A DNA stretch of 64,000 nucleotides from Charina bottae (lineage: Eukaryota; Chordata; Lepidosauria; Squamata; Charinaidae). The translations under genes and the position numbers were made by a program. The stretch is from positions 26,257,001-26,321,000 of the forward strand of contig JALMGJ010000012.1 in assembly GCA_023362775.1 (NCBI GenBank), read 5' to 3'. Numbering within the stretch: the first letter of the stretch is position 1; each line of letters starts with the position of its first letter. Of this stretch, positions 21,860 through 33,600 are shown piece by piece. Under the pieces are notes generated by a model. It had not been told where the DNA came from. It ran no database searches and saw nothing but the letters and a program-made list of their open reading frames with translations.

Positions 21860-22183
21860 GGTTCCCCCTGCACATTTGTCCAGTTGTGTCCGACTCTAGG
21901 GGCCGGTGCTCATCTCCGTTTGTTAGCCGAAGAGCCAGCGTTGTCCGAAGACGCTTCCACTGTCATGTGGCCGGCATGACGCACGCAGAACGCTGTTACC
22001 TACCCACAGAAGTGGTACCTATTTATCTACTTGCATTTGCATGCTTTCGAATTGCTAGGTTGGCAAGAGCTGGGGCGAGTGCAGGAGCTCACTCCGTCAT
22101 GCGGAGCTAGGGATTCGAACCTCCAAACTTGCGATTTTCCGATCAACAAGCCTGGCGTCTTACCCGCTGAGCCACCATGCCCC
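21860..22183 (-). mobile_element. Sauria SINE, full length, minus strand
   Basis: The plus strand starts GGTTCCCCCTGCACATTTGT and ends CGCTGAGCCACCATGCCCC, the reverse of the Sauria SINE. A 14-bp target duplication TACTTAGCCCTTTA flanks it (21846-21859, 22184-22197). Confidence 0.95.
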
Positions 22184-22889
22184 TACTTAGCCCTTTACCC
22201 CTGCCATAATCATCTGTTAAATTATCAGTAAAAGTAATGCTCACATTTGCAGATCTGTAAAATTGGTATTCAAGATATTTAAATATGTGAATGTTGTAGC
22301 TGATATGATGAATCTAAGAGGCATAAGAGCTATCTACATCTGCATGATGTTGCAGTAATCACACTTAACGTTAAACTGGTGTTGCAGATAAGCCTTGCTC
22401 TCTTTTTAAAAATATTTTTATCATAAGAAAAAAGAAAGAAAAAAAATCTACATCACCAATATACATCCCTTACATCCAAAACAGAACTGGTGTTACATAC
22501 AGTATATTGATATAATGTTATATACTTATGAACATTTTAGTTTGTTTAACAGTAAGAATTAAGGGGAAATTAAGTGTCCAAAATAGTATATGGAATCCAG
22601 AATGCTAAATGAATAAACTCCTAGAACAGCAGGTTTTTGGATGTAGTGGTCTTTACAAATTTAGCCTGCAATTCTTAGTGTGTAGTTTGGATTCAATTCA
22701 TAATACTGTATATATTTAATTTACAGTTCTTGGTGTACATTTTAAACTAAACTCTTTGCAGCTTTTCTTTTTTTGGCCTGAGTTTGTATTTCTTGGTATC
22801 ATGAAGCAAAGAGGAGACTTAAAAGATGCAGGAAGTTAATAACACATTTCAATCACAGGGCTTTTTTTTCAGAGATGTCAAATCACTTT

Positions 22890-23513
22890 TCTCAACATTA
22901 AAAAAAAAAGACTCACATCATGGCATCTGGTCCCATCACTTCCTGGCAAATAGAAGGGGAAGAAATGGAAGCAGTGACAGATTTTATTTTTTTGGGCTCC
23001 CAAGATCACCGCACTGCAGCCATGAAATTAAAAGACACTCCTTGCCTTTGTCCTTGCCGACAAAGGTCTGTATAGTTAAAGCTATGGTTTTCCCAGTAGT
23101 AATGTATGGCTGTGAGAGTTGGACCACAAGGAAGGCTGAGCACCAAAGAATTGATGCTTTCGAGCTGTGGTGCTGGAGAAGACTCTTGAGAGTCCCTTGG
23201 ACTGCAAGGAGGTCAAATCAGTCAATCCTAAAGGAAATCAACCCTGACTGCTCATTGGAAGGACAGATGCTGAAGCTGAAGCTAAAATACTTTGGCCACC
23301 TAATGAGAAGAGAGGACTCCCTGGGAAAGACTGAAGGCAAAAGGAGAAGGGGACGGCAGAGGATGAGATGGTTAGATAGCATCACCGATGTAATGAACAT
23401 AAATTTGAGTAAACTCCGGGAGACAGTGGAGGACAGAATGGCCTGGCGTGCTATGGTCCATGAGGTCACGAAGAGTCGGACACGACTAAATGACTGGACA
23501 ACAACAACAAAAC
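22890..23513 (+). mobile_element. BovB LINE, 5'-truncated with internal deletions
   Basis: Starts at CTCAACATTAAAAAA, covers part of the reverse-transcriptase C-terminal region ([39 protein letters not shown]) and ends ACAACAACAACAAAAC. A target duplication AAATCACTTT flanks it (22880-22889, 23514-23523). Compared with 59901-63097 it lacks blocks after GLPRSPH and around SLGKTEG, and an early frameshift separates the first part. Confidence 0.93.
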
Positions 23514-24589
23514 AAATCACTTTATTTGAGAAATTGTTCACCTTCCATGCTAGGGGTAGGCAGCCTGTTGTTCACCAACTAATTTTGCAGAGCACCTTAG
23601 CAAACAGGTTTGAGATTGTAAAATTAAGATTTTTGGATTGCAGTCTAAAGCATCTGGTGAGCACTCAATTGCCTCTCCATGTTCTATGCTATCTAATAAG
23701 AGGATTACTCTGTCGGATTGAGTCCATTGTCTCAAAGAACGGTGTCACAATTTTGAAATGTGTTAAGTAAATAAAATAAGCCAGCCCTTGTTATTTTCAT
23801 TGTATTCTAATTGTCTCCCTCCCTCCCTTCTTCATTTCTTACTTAAATGTCCAAATCATAATTGCTGCAGGAATCATGAAAGAGCGAAGGTTCAGTAATC
23901 CTGGGAAAAGACACAGCTGTTTTAAAGAGTTGCACATAGGTGCTACGTTCATGCCTTCATGTGCTCCTAAGTAACTTTTTGGAACAGTATTTGAAACATT
24001 ACATAGCCCTAGCATTAAAACTGTTATTTAAGTCATAGTTGGTGTATGTTTTGGTTATGGTGGCAAAGGCACAAAAGTTCTAATTCGTTTACTGTATTTG
24101 CAAATAATTTTTTTAGTCTTATCCATGCCTATGAAAATTAATTCCTGATAGCAGTAAGTAGGATTTTTTTTAATGCCAGGGCTATATGATAGATATAGTT
24201 GAAAAAAAAATTTTAGAAGGCGGTGGCGGCAAACCATTTCTTTATTGTTTCGAAGAAAACTCATGGAGTTGAGTACAATTTGCAGAAGTGGCCATATTGG
24301 TGGGATTAACTGTCTTCTAGATTAGAGATAGGATTCAGGTTTGTAAATTCTCATGTAATTTTCTACTAGGCTGCTCAGGTCTACCAGCCTGAGCTAGATA
24401 CGGAATGGTGGCTAAAGGGATGCAGCTGATTTTTTGTGGAATCCCTTGAGTCATAGACTTGAGATAATTTCATATTTACAAATCTATACAACAGATTAGG
24501 GATTACTACAGAAAACCAGTATTGTCCAGAATTGCAAAGATTAGTTAAGTGCAAACAATTAACACTTGCATATTTAAAGTAGAGAAGAT

Positions 24590-25375
24590 TGATTATTAAG
24601 TCAGTGTCAGCTCCTAGCAATCACATAGATAGACCTTCTCCAGGATGATTGGTCCCTATCTTGGTCCTTCAGATCTTCCAGTGATCCACTTATCATCCTC
24701 TTCTATCTCCTTCCCACTTTCCCAGTATTATAGACTTCTCCAAAGAGTTACTGTAGATCTTCACATAATGTGTCCAAAATACAATAATTTGAGCATGGTC
24801 ATTTGTGTCTCAAGTGAGAACTCGGGATTGATTTGTTCTGTTTGTTTTCTTGGCCATCCCCAGTATTCCCAGGAGTTTTTTCCAACACCCAACTTCAGAA
24901 GTATCAATATTCTTTCTATCTATCTACTTCTGGGTCTAACCTTTGCTCAGATAGAATGTTACAGGGAAAACCATTGCTTGCATGATTCTGATCACTGTAA
25001 ATATAGACATGTCAGAGCATCTAAGGCCTGCATTGCTACTCTACCAAGTGCTAGTCTGCAGCATATTTTTTTACCACAAATTCCTTTGCTTTTTTTGATC
25101 CTAAAAGGCAGAAGCTATCCACTACTTCAGTATCTTCGTTGTCAGTTCTAAGGCTAGTGGCTATACGTATTGTTATTAATTTGATTATAATTAATTTTAG
25201 TTCCATTTTTTCATTGTGCACTTCCAGATCATCTACAATTTCATCTATCAGAGTAGTGTCATCAGCATTGGCCAGGTTATTGAGGTTTCTTCAGTTTTAA
25301 GACCACACGTAACTTCTTCCAATCCAGCTTCCAGATAAAAATGTCTAGTACATAGTCATTCATGTTTTACCTTAC
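24590..25375 (-). mobile_element. Ancient BovB/RTE-like LINE, minus strand, highly degenerate
   Basis: The plus strand keeps AGGAGTTTTTTCCAACACC, TTCAGAAGTATCAATATTCT and GTAGTGTCATCAGCATTGGCC. These align in order with the minus-strand BovB at 60235-60790. No reading frame survives. It represents a much older insertion than 22890-23513 or 59901-63097. Confidence 0.6.
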
Positions 25376-25681
25376 AGTTTTACTTGCTGCTGTAAAAGAG
25401 TTGGAAACACCAGCTACTCTAGTATAGATCGCCTGGAGGTCTGCTCCTAGACCCCAGTCTATTTTTCTACTCACCCCTGATCTAGATGATAATGAAATCT
25501 AAGTACATGCAGGAAACCAGAAGTAGCATATTTATTCAGAAGCAAGCATGCAGAGTTTTTTCTGGGCTGAGGATGTGCTGGGGCCCACATCCAAAAAGTA
25601 GAGGATAAAGCCAGGAAAAAATAAATAAATTTAATTCAAATTAAATACAGTACATTCAATATGATCACACTCTAATCTTAC

Positions 25682-25830
25682 ATTTTATTTATTTATTTAT
25701 TTATTTATTCATTCATTCATTCATTCATTCATTCATTCATTCATTCATCTTATATCACCGCCCATCTCCCCCCACAAAGGGGACTCTGGGCGGTTTTATT
25801 TTATAATAAACTGGACATTTTATAATATCT
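25682..25830 (-). mobile_element. L2-clade LINE 3' end with compound tail
   Basis: A (TTTA)n run then (TTCA)n runs into ATCACCGCCCATCTCCCCCC and GGACTCTGGGCGGTTTTATT. This is the same 3' signature as 18893 and 37216, truncated just upstream of the 3' UTR. Confidence 0.8.
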
Positions 25831-28573
25831 ATCTGCTGTCATATTAAAAATACAATATGCTAATCATATTTGTAACTCTCCTGTGGATGTACCCAAGCTT
25901 TTGGGGCCCATATGTAGCTCTGCAGCCTCAGCTGATGCAACTTCGTTGTACAATATGAGAGATGTAGGTACTGCAGTGGATATGCCTTTTAAATTAACTT
26001 CTAGAATTCTTTTATAGACCTTGGCAAAAGGTCTCTGACACTTTCATATCAGTGGCTGATGGTAATGTTTGCATTAGCATTAAACTGCTTGTAGCAGGAT
26101 GCATTAGTGTGTAAAGAAAAGTTACTCATTAACTGACTAGCAATTCTGGGTGGCTTGTGAGGATGATTCTCTGCACACATATATTGTTTTAAACGATTAA
26201 CAATGAAAGCTTGACATTGCTGTTTGATTAACTTCATAATGCCCATCTTACAGTTGTTGTCATATCCTCTTCTAGGGGAAGACTGAAATTCAGCAAGCAA
26301 GACAATCTGAAATTCTGAAGGTAAGCTTTTTTGGTATCTAAACAGTTAAATGATATTCAAATAGGATGCTTTAGTATAAGGACCGTCTGTACATTGTTAC
26401 ATTGAAACCTAGCCTTAAAATAGTGTGTGGTTACCTGCTGAAATGAAACGTTTGGTTTCTGGCTCTCTTTGGGCTTCCCAAATGTACTGTTGGTTTTGAG
26501 CTCCAAATAGCCAGGCCACCCTTTTGACCTGTATCACCTTGCACATCATACTTCACAAAAAGCAAATGTGAATTTCCCATCCATATTCTTCCCAAATAAT
26601 TTCTTCTGCTAATTTAATCAGTTGGAATAGTATTAGGTTTAATGTTATGCTTTGCAAGAGGTGTGCCAGGATGTTGTTTGTAAGGTTTGTGTACACACTT
26701 GTGGTTAATTTGTGTCCTGAAGAGATCTCCCTCATTGTTCCAGATACGTTCTTGAACTTCAAATGTTTGCTTCCTTCTGTACCTCATCCAAAACATGATG
26801 AAAAAAATATAGCAATTCTTGCTTATCTCTTGTATCCCATTTAAAAAAAGAAGCAAAGCTTTATCCCTTCAGCTTTATTACTGCACAGAAACTCACTTTG
26901 GTTCTTTGCTTTCCTTTACATGGAGAAGCATTTGAGAATCACATAGACCATAACTGTACTCCATGCTGGCACAATGGCATTGGACTAATTCAGAATAGAG
27001 CCTCTAAATATATATTTTTTATTTGAAAATCACCTGCTTTGTGCCTTGATTTTTTTTTTGTTTCTCTTTCCAAGAGAATTTGTGTTGGTGAACTCTGAGG
27101 ACCAATAAGCCTTCATTAAATATTTATTGAACATAATAGTATTGAATCTTCTTCCTTGGATGATCTCAACCGGACACTGGGATTAAAACCTGGATGTTTG
27201 CTTCTATGATTTAACAGATAACAATCATGCTCTCAGAATTGACATTATGTTAAATACACAAGTGTTTTAGAATTACAATACATGTGTTTGGTTTGGATAT
27301 AAAATCCATATGACAGTGTTCTAGGAATTCTTTGGGGGTTGCATTTCCATCAATTTCATGCTTTCAGGAACTTCAGATATTTTAAAGAATAATTCAAGAA
27401 ACGTCTCTAAGTCTGCCAGCTAGCTAATCTAGTTAAGTGCTCGCATATCCCAGAGGCATGAATTCTTGACCGATGGGTAAAGAGATTAATTGTATGATCT
27501 CTGTCCCTCTTTTTTAATCCACACATCATCTACATTCCAATTAAATATGACAAGCTTTTGTTCTCTTTTATATTAGAGTATTTATAAATGACAGCCAAGA
27601 ATCTCTGTTGTGAATAGAAAAAGGAGGTGCTATTAGTGAGAAGGCAGCACACTCGACTCTGCCAGTGAGATGCTGATTTCATCTGGCATGTACCATCTCT
27701 GAATAAAATACATTTTTCCTACATACTTGTTTTGTTCATTAACAGTGCAGTCCTGTTTCTACCTTCTCAGAAGTATATTACATTAAATTAAATGAGACTT
27801 ATTCCCAGATTCTTAACTGTAGGCCAACCTTCCCCAACCCAAATATTTTGGGATTATAAACCTTAAATCCCCTGATAACATGGTTGTTAATCATGCTGCT
27901 TGTAAACCCACATTATTAGGAGAAAACCAGGTTAGGGGAAAGTACTGAACAGAACTGAAGCCTAAGACAAAGATGATAATCCAGGGAACTATGAATATTC
28001 TTCTGTATCTCAAGCAGTGCCCCCCAGAGCGAAAGGAGAGGCTCTTCTACTATGGCCACTGGCTGTGCCTTTCTTTTCAACAACAGTTAAAAGATTTTGC
28101 GAGATTTCCTGCAGGCCCACAGGCATGCTAGAAGAAATTCTTTGAATCCTAGTTAAAAAGTACACTAGCCTGAATGTTAGCTACTCATTTTCCAGTGGTT
28201 TTCTGTTACAAAAATTGGCTACATTACAATGCAAAGATAAACCAGGTTTCCTGGCTTGCTGTGAAAGTAGCATAGCTCCTCACTGAAATTTCACCAAGAA
28301 CAGTTAGCTTATTGTGATGCTGGAACGTGGATCTCAGTTTGTTCCTTCCAAACCCAACACAGATTTGTAAGTCAGTAATAAACCCTAGGAAAAAGAAAGC
28401 TAGGGAATAAAAATAGTGGCCAGTTGGTTATTGGAGAATGGATTATAGAGTTCTGTGTATTAAATGTTCCTTTCTGCTCTTGGGTTTTGAGAGTAAATTC
28501 AGTAGGCTTTGAGCTAAAAAGTAACCTTTTTGATGGTGTGATCCTGTGTTCTTGAGCAAGCTTTAGTTTATGG

Positions 28574-28678
28574 CGGTGTTTCTCAACCTTAGCAACTTTA
28601 AGACTTCCCCATGCTGGCTGGGGAATTCTGGGAGTTGAAGTCCACACATCTTAAAGTTGCCAAGGTTGAGAAACACTG
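28574..28678. mobile_element. hAT-type MITE, family 1
   Basis: The ends CGGTGTTTCTCAACCTTAGC and GCCAAGGTTGAGAAACACTG are flanked by an exact 8-bp duplication GTTTATGG (28566-28573, 28679-28686). The left inner arm is partly deleted. It abuts the RTE LINE that follows. Confidence 0.93.
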
Positions 28679-28709
28679 GTTTATGGTATTTAAATATGTT
28701 TCAGTGATT

Positions 28710-29510
28710 ATTTGCTGGAAGAAACATTAACAATCTCAGATATGCAGATGATACCACTTTGATGGCTGAAAGCGAGGAGGAGCTGAGGAGCCTTATGATG
28801 AAGGTGAAAGAAGAAAGTGCAAAAGCTGGGTTGCAGTTAAACCTCAAAAAAACCAAAATTATGGCAACGAGCTTCATTGATGACTGGCAAATAGAGGGAG
28901 AAAACGTGGAGGCAGTGACAGACTTTGTATTTCTAGGCGCAAAGATTACTGCAGATGCTGACTGCAGCCAGGAAATCAGAAGACGTCTACTTGAGCAATG
29001 ACAAATCTCGATAAAATAGTTAAGAGCAGAGACATCACACTGACAACGAAGATCCGCATATTCAAAGCAATGGTATTCCCCGTAGTAACCTATGGCTGTG
29101 AGAGCTGGACCATAAGGAAGCCTGAGCGAAGGAAAAGAGATGCTTTTGAACTATGGTGTTGGAGGAAAATTCTGAGAGTGCCTTGGACTGCAAGAAGATC
29201 AAACCAGTCCATACTCCAGGAAATAAAGCCAGACTGCTCACTTGAGGGAATGGTATTAAAGGCAAAACTGAAGTACTTTGGCCACCTAATGAGAAGACAG
29301 GATACCCTGGAGAAGATGCTGATGCTCGGGAAAGTGGAAGGCCAAAGGAAGAGGGGCCGACCAAGGGCAAGATGGATGGATGATATTCTGGAGGTGACGG
29401 AGTCGACCGTGGGGGAGCTGGGGATGGCGACAGCCGACAGGAAGCTCTGGCGTGGGCTGGTCCATGAAGTCACGAAGAGTTGGAAGCGACTGAACGAATA
29501 AACATAAAAA
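28710..29510 (+). mobile_element. RTE-clade LINE (BovB relative, second lineage), 5'-truncated
   Basis: Begins in the reverse transcriptase with RYADDTTLMAESEEE (28738 onward), then IEGENVEAVTDFVFLGAKIT. A frameshift near 28995 is followed by [40 protein letters not shown] and HEVTKSWKRLNE, with a stop at 29499-29501 and the tail ACGAATAAACATAAAAAC. It differs from the BovB copies throughout (KILRVPW for RLLRVPW, DDILEVTEST in the C-terminus), so it is a separate lineage shared with 41055-41432. Confidence 0.88.
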
Positions 29511-29541
29511 CTACTCCTTCCACTGTCATCTTAATTTTTAA

Positions 29542-29903
29542 TTCATAGAATCATAGAGTTGGAAGAGGCCATTTAAGCCAATGAATGCAAACCTCTGTTT
29601 AGTGCAGGAGTCCAAATTACATTCACAACCGATGGCTGTTGAGCTGCTCTTAAGTTTGGAAGTTTTTTCTAACATTAAATTGGTATCTGCCTTCCTGTAA
29701 CTTGAATCCATCATTCCCTGTCTTGCTCTTTGGAATGAGAGAGAATTAGTCTTGACCTTTTTCTGTGTGATATCTCTTCAGATATTTGAATAGCGCTATC
29801 ATATGCCACTCAGTTACCATATCTCAAGACTAAACGTACCAAGATCTTTCAATCTTTATTTGTAGGACTTAGTTTTTAGTCCCTTGATCATCTTTGTTGC
29901 CTT
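29542..29903 (-). mobile_element. CR1-like LINE 3' region, minus strand
   Basis: The plus strand begins TTCATAGAATCATAGAGTTGG and continues through CCTTCCTGTAACTTGAATCC, CTTCAGATATTTGAATAGCG and CTATCATATGCCACTC, the usual reversed CR1 3' end of reptiles and birds. Confidence 0.8.
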
Positions 29904-30113
29904 ACAAGTAGTCCTCGCTTACCGACTGCCTTGTTTAGCAACTGTTTGAAGTTATGACAGTGTAAAAAAAAAACAGCTTTGTGACCAATCCTTGCATTTA
30001 TGACCATCACAGCATCCTGCGGTCATGTGATCGTCATTTGCATGCTTCCCAACTGGCGACAAGCAGAGTTAATGGAGAATGCGGAAGTAAAATCGCAAGT
30101 CGCGGTCATGTGA
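29904..30113. repeat. Partial copy of the ACAGGTAGTCCTCG repeat
   Basis: Starts ACAAGTAGTCCTCGCTTACC and contains TTTATGACCATCACAGCATC and GCGGTCATGTGAT, related to 2621-3016. The right end is missing, apparently cut by the LINE tail that follows. Confidence 0.65.
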
Positions 30114-30354
30114 TATTTTTCTATCAAGTTCTTTCACAGTGCTATAATCTGTGGGTTTGGGTCTCTGATGTGGTGTTCTGCGTTTGTTGTTTCATTATTG
30201 TATTTATATTTTTACTGTTGTTTTTATTGTATTTTAATGGTGTTATTGTGGCTGTGAACTGCCCAGAGTCCCTCCTTGAGGGGGAGATGGGCGGTTATAG
30301 AAAATGAATGAATGAATGAATGAATGAATGAATGAATGAATGAATGAATGAATG
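30114..30354 (+). mobile_element. L2-clade LINE 3' end with (TGAA)n tail
   Basis: The sense strand reads TGTGAACTGCCCAGAGTCCC and GAGGGGGAGATGGGCGGTTA, then (ATGA)n at 30304-30354. The (TGAA)n tail supports assignment to the L2 clade. It ends about 75 bases before DYM exon 2. Confidence 0.8.
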
Positions 30355-30484
30355 CTGTTTCTATAGCACTTTGTATGTATTTCCAAGCATACGTGATACT
30401 GTATTTTCAGTTCCCTCAATCTCTCTGTAGGCTTTTCGTCAATGACATGAAACCCTAAAAAGTGCGGTCTGGATTAATGAGAAG

Positions 30485-30624
30485 ATGGGAGCAGCAAGCA
30501 GCAGCGTTAATGACCTTCCGGAAAATGAATATTTAAAAAGACTGTCAGGACGAGAGGCGATCTCTGAGAATGACCCATTTTGGAATCAGTTGCTTTCTTT
30601 TAGCTTTAATACCCCAACAAATAG
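30485..30624 (+). CDS. DYM: DYM exon 2, initiator exon (residues 1-46 plus 2 bases)
   Basis: The full exon is 30431-30624, after acceptor CTCTGTAG, with a 54-base untranslated lead. The ATG at 30485 matches the human start. It encodes the myristoylation signal and [19 protein letters not shown]. The donor AATAG followed by GTAAGT splits codon 47 after its second base; joined to exon 3 this restores Ser. Confidence 0.95.
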
Positions 30625-33600
30625 GTAAGTGTTACACATTTAATAATGACATTCTTGGGTTTTCTAGCTAGTTAAATGAAAAGCCAGTGTTTTTGTTTAA
30701 AGGGTAGTTTTCATCGCTCTCTGTTTGCCGATGAGCCACCTGTAAGACTGCTCAGCATAAGCATATCCAGAGGCCATGGTGTCTTTCACACACCTTCCTT
30801 CCTTTTCTGTTGTAGTAAGTAGGATTCTGGCATTGCTATTTGGCACATGGGAAAGAAGGGTTGATGAAGTAAGGGGTGGGGAAGAATCCTGCTGCATCTC
30901 CTCCTCGTGGTGCGTAGTCTTTAAAGAGGCAGAACCCTTCTTGGATAAAGGCCTTGTAACTAGCTGGTCAGAGCAGTGGCATTATTCTTTCTCCTCTTTG
31001 TGGCAATGCAGGTCATCACCAAAGAAGTTTTGGTTAACTGACATGCTTACCAAATATACTTGCCCTAAATTAAGTTGGTGGATATCTTTGCAGACACTTT
31101 TGGACAGGCAGTAATGGTACTCTCAAATTATTTAACTAGGAGTAGTTGAATAAGTTAACTTACATTAGAACGAACGTTGCTTATTTTTCTTGGGTATTCA
31201 AGAGGTTCTCCTCTACATCATGGCCTGTAACAACTTACTTCATCCCAGAAGATAACGGTCAATCAAGGAGGTGAGGTTGCAGAATTTCCATTATTGCATT
31301 TCCCTGAAAGAACAGTACCTATTCCTGTTCTTTACGTTCACTTTCTTTACATTAAATTATGATGAATGTGGAGAAATGTGTGTGGAAGTATTTTTTTTTT
31401 CTTCCTTGCTAGAACTCCGGTTCATCCATATTAGAACCCAGGTTCATCCAATGAATGGTTAGTGAAAGATTTTGGACTGATAAAAGGAAGTATTTCTTTA
31501 CGCAATGCATAGTAATTCTGTGAACGTCCTGATGCAAAATCATTTTGTGTGATCACTGAAGTGTATAGGAAAGGTGTTGTTTATTAAATTGCAGCCTGCA
31601 GATTGATGGTTTCTTGGAAGCAAGCCTGCAGCTCTCTTTTAATTCCACACACCCCCACATTTCAGGATGCCAGCTGTGTGTTTTAGGTGTTAACTAAAGC
31701 CAGTCCCTTTAGATCCTTCCTGCCTGAATGTTACAGTTATTTTTTTCTCCTTTTGGGTCTATTACCTTTTTAAATGTGTGTGTTTAATGTTACTGAACTG
31801 TTTGCTCTTAGTTTTGGCTGTTTCCTGCTTTCCTGATAATTTTTCTTGATATGGGAAGCTTTTGTCCTATTCCTTAATATTTCTTGTTACTCTGTGAACA
31901 AGCAAATATTTATATTCAGTTCAGTGTCAGCATGTCTCAGTGCTCAATCAGTATTTAACAATACTTTTTAAAATATAACTTGAGAGTAAGAAAGGGTCAG
32001 AAAAATGTCTTGAACGCTAGATGGTGCTGATGTATGGCAGCTGAATAATTTAGTTTTGTAGTGGATGTTTCAGTTGGGCAGTTAAGATACTTCAAAGTAA
32101 ATTGTTCCCTTGATGAAATGCCAGAATGTTCCACTTCTAATGAAATAGATACACGTGCTCTTTCTTATCTCTCCTGGTTTAGCAACCAGCCATGCTTTGG
32201 CATCTGGATGGTTTGCAGACCTGTTCTGCAGGCAGAGGACAGTTTATCCTCAGCCTGAAAGTGTTGGAGGGAGGGGAAGGATGGGAACATATGAATATGA
32301 GTTCCAGGTTTATTTACCTGGCACTCAACCGGAGTGACTCTACAGGGTTTTTTTCTTGCATGCTCTTAAAATTGTAACAACCAACCATCCAGAAATGGGT
32401 GCCCAGTATCCCTCTGTTTTTCATAGGGAGGTGGGGGGGGGGTAAGATATGTGAGCGTCCCCCCTCCTCCACCCACATACAGACTTCGATGATGTTACAG
32501 CTGCATCCACAGCAGTCTCAGCTGCTTCCTGTAAGAAGCGTGGCCTCTGGGTGCCAAAATGTTACTCACCCTTTCACTGAATCAGGGTTTGGCATTCCAT
32601 CTGCATCACCCTATTTCGTCGTTCTGTCTCCCTGAAGGTTCCGAAGTTTTGCTGTAAATGCAAGCTTGTTTAAACCATGATAGTTTCCCAACATAACCCT
32701 AAGCCTAACCAAGTCTTCCTGACCATAAGCAAACTTTCTTAGTGCCTCCTGGAGATACCAAGCCTTATAACAATAATCATTCATTCGTTTGTTCGTTTTT
32801 TAGATTAATCTTTTGCCTTTGTATTGGGTGCTACTTTGTGTGTGCTGTTTTTAATTCCTGTCACATTGCTTTTTGTCTCAGGTGGACCTGTGACATTGCT
32901 AATAAGTTGACCAAATGAGTTGACCAAATATATATTAAAGAAGGCAAGATAAAAATAAAATAATAATAATAAATAGGAGGAGGAGGAGGAGAAACAACTA
33001 TTTTACCCAGTCTGTGCGTATGCATCAATACAATAGAAGCAGGGTAGGACTCCTATGTAATAGTGGCTTAGTCTTTCCATCCATCCATGGTATCATGGAT
33101 GCTACTGATAGGATGAATTTCCTCCTCCTCCCTGCGGTTCCTGACACTCCAATTTTGCTTTGGAGGGGTCAAGTGCATGAATAGGGATACACCTTGAAGA
33201 CAAAAAACAGGTACCCTCACAAGAGTAAAACTCTGCTTGCATAGGATTAAGAGATTCTTGATAACTAACTTGTTGATAAGAGTTCATACCCAGTTTTTTG
33301 TTTCTTGACAGGTCCATTTTTTAGATATTGATGGATTCACTGCGTCAAGATACCAAGTCCTTTCTCAAACAGGGATGATCAGGATTCATTTAATTCCCAC
33401 TTGCAATTCACCTGTGGTTTAAACTGTAGGAGAACCTTTCCTTCAAGTAAATACCAGGGTTCGGTGATGGTGGGGAGCTTCCCTCACACTTTCTTCTGTA
33501 TTACTTTTACGAAAGTAGCATACCATTTTTAATACAGAATTGCAATTTTTGAAGCGGTCCCTTATTACCGTGTGCATCGAGCTGAGCTTCTGCTTATTTT

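Larger units (their letters stand above)
11688..30430 (+). other. DYM: DYM intron 1 (18.7 kb)
   Basis: Runs from donor GTGAGT to acceptor CTCTGTAG at 30430. It holds two MITE families, four SINEs, BovB and RTE LINE pieces, L2 and CR1 ends, a Penelope-like repeat and one exon-like segment (21232-21396), each listed separately. Stretches 13826-15316, 19441-20640, 22198-22880, 23524-24590 and 25830-28570 show no element or gene I can name. At 12470-12630 and 16740-16830 there are faint copies of a TAAACCATGGTTTG-type repeat. Confidence 0.7.

Noticed and set aside
26440..26470. Possible third hammerhead (CTGAAATGAAACGTTT)
   Set aside because: CTGAAAT is followed directly by GAAAC, so there is no stem II and the core CTGANGA is wrong.
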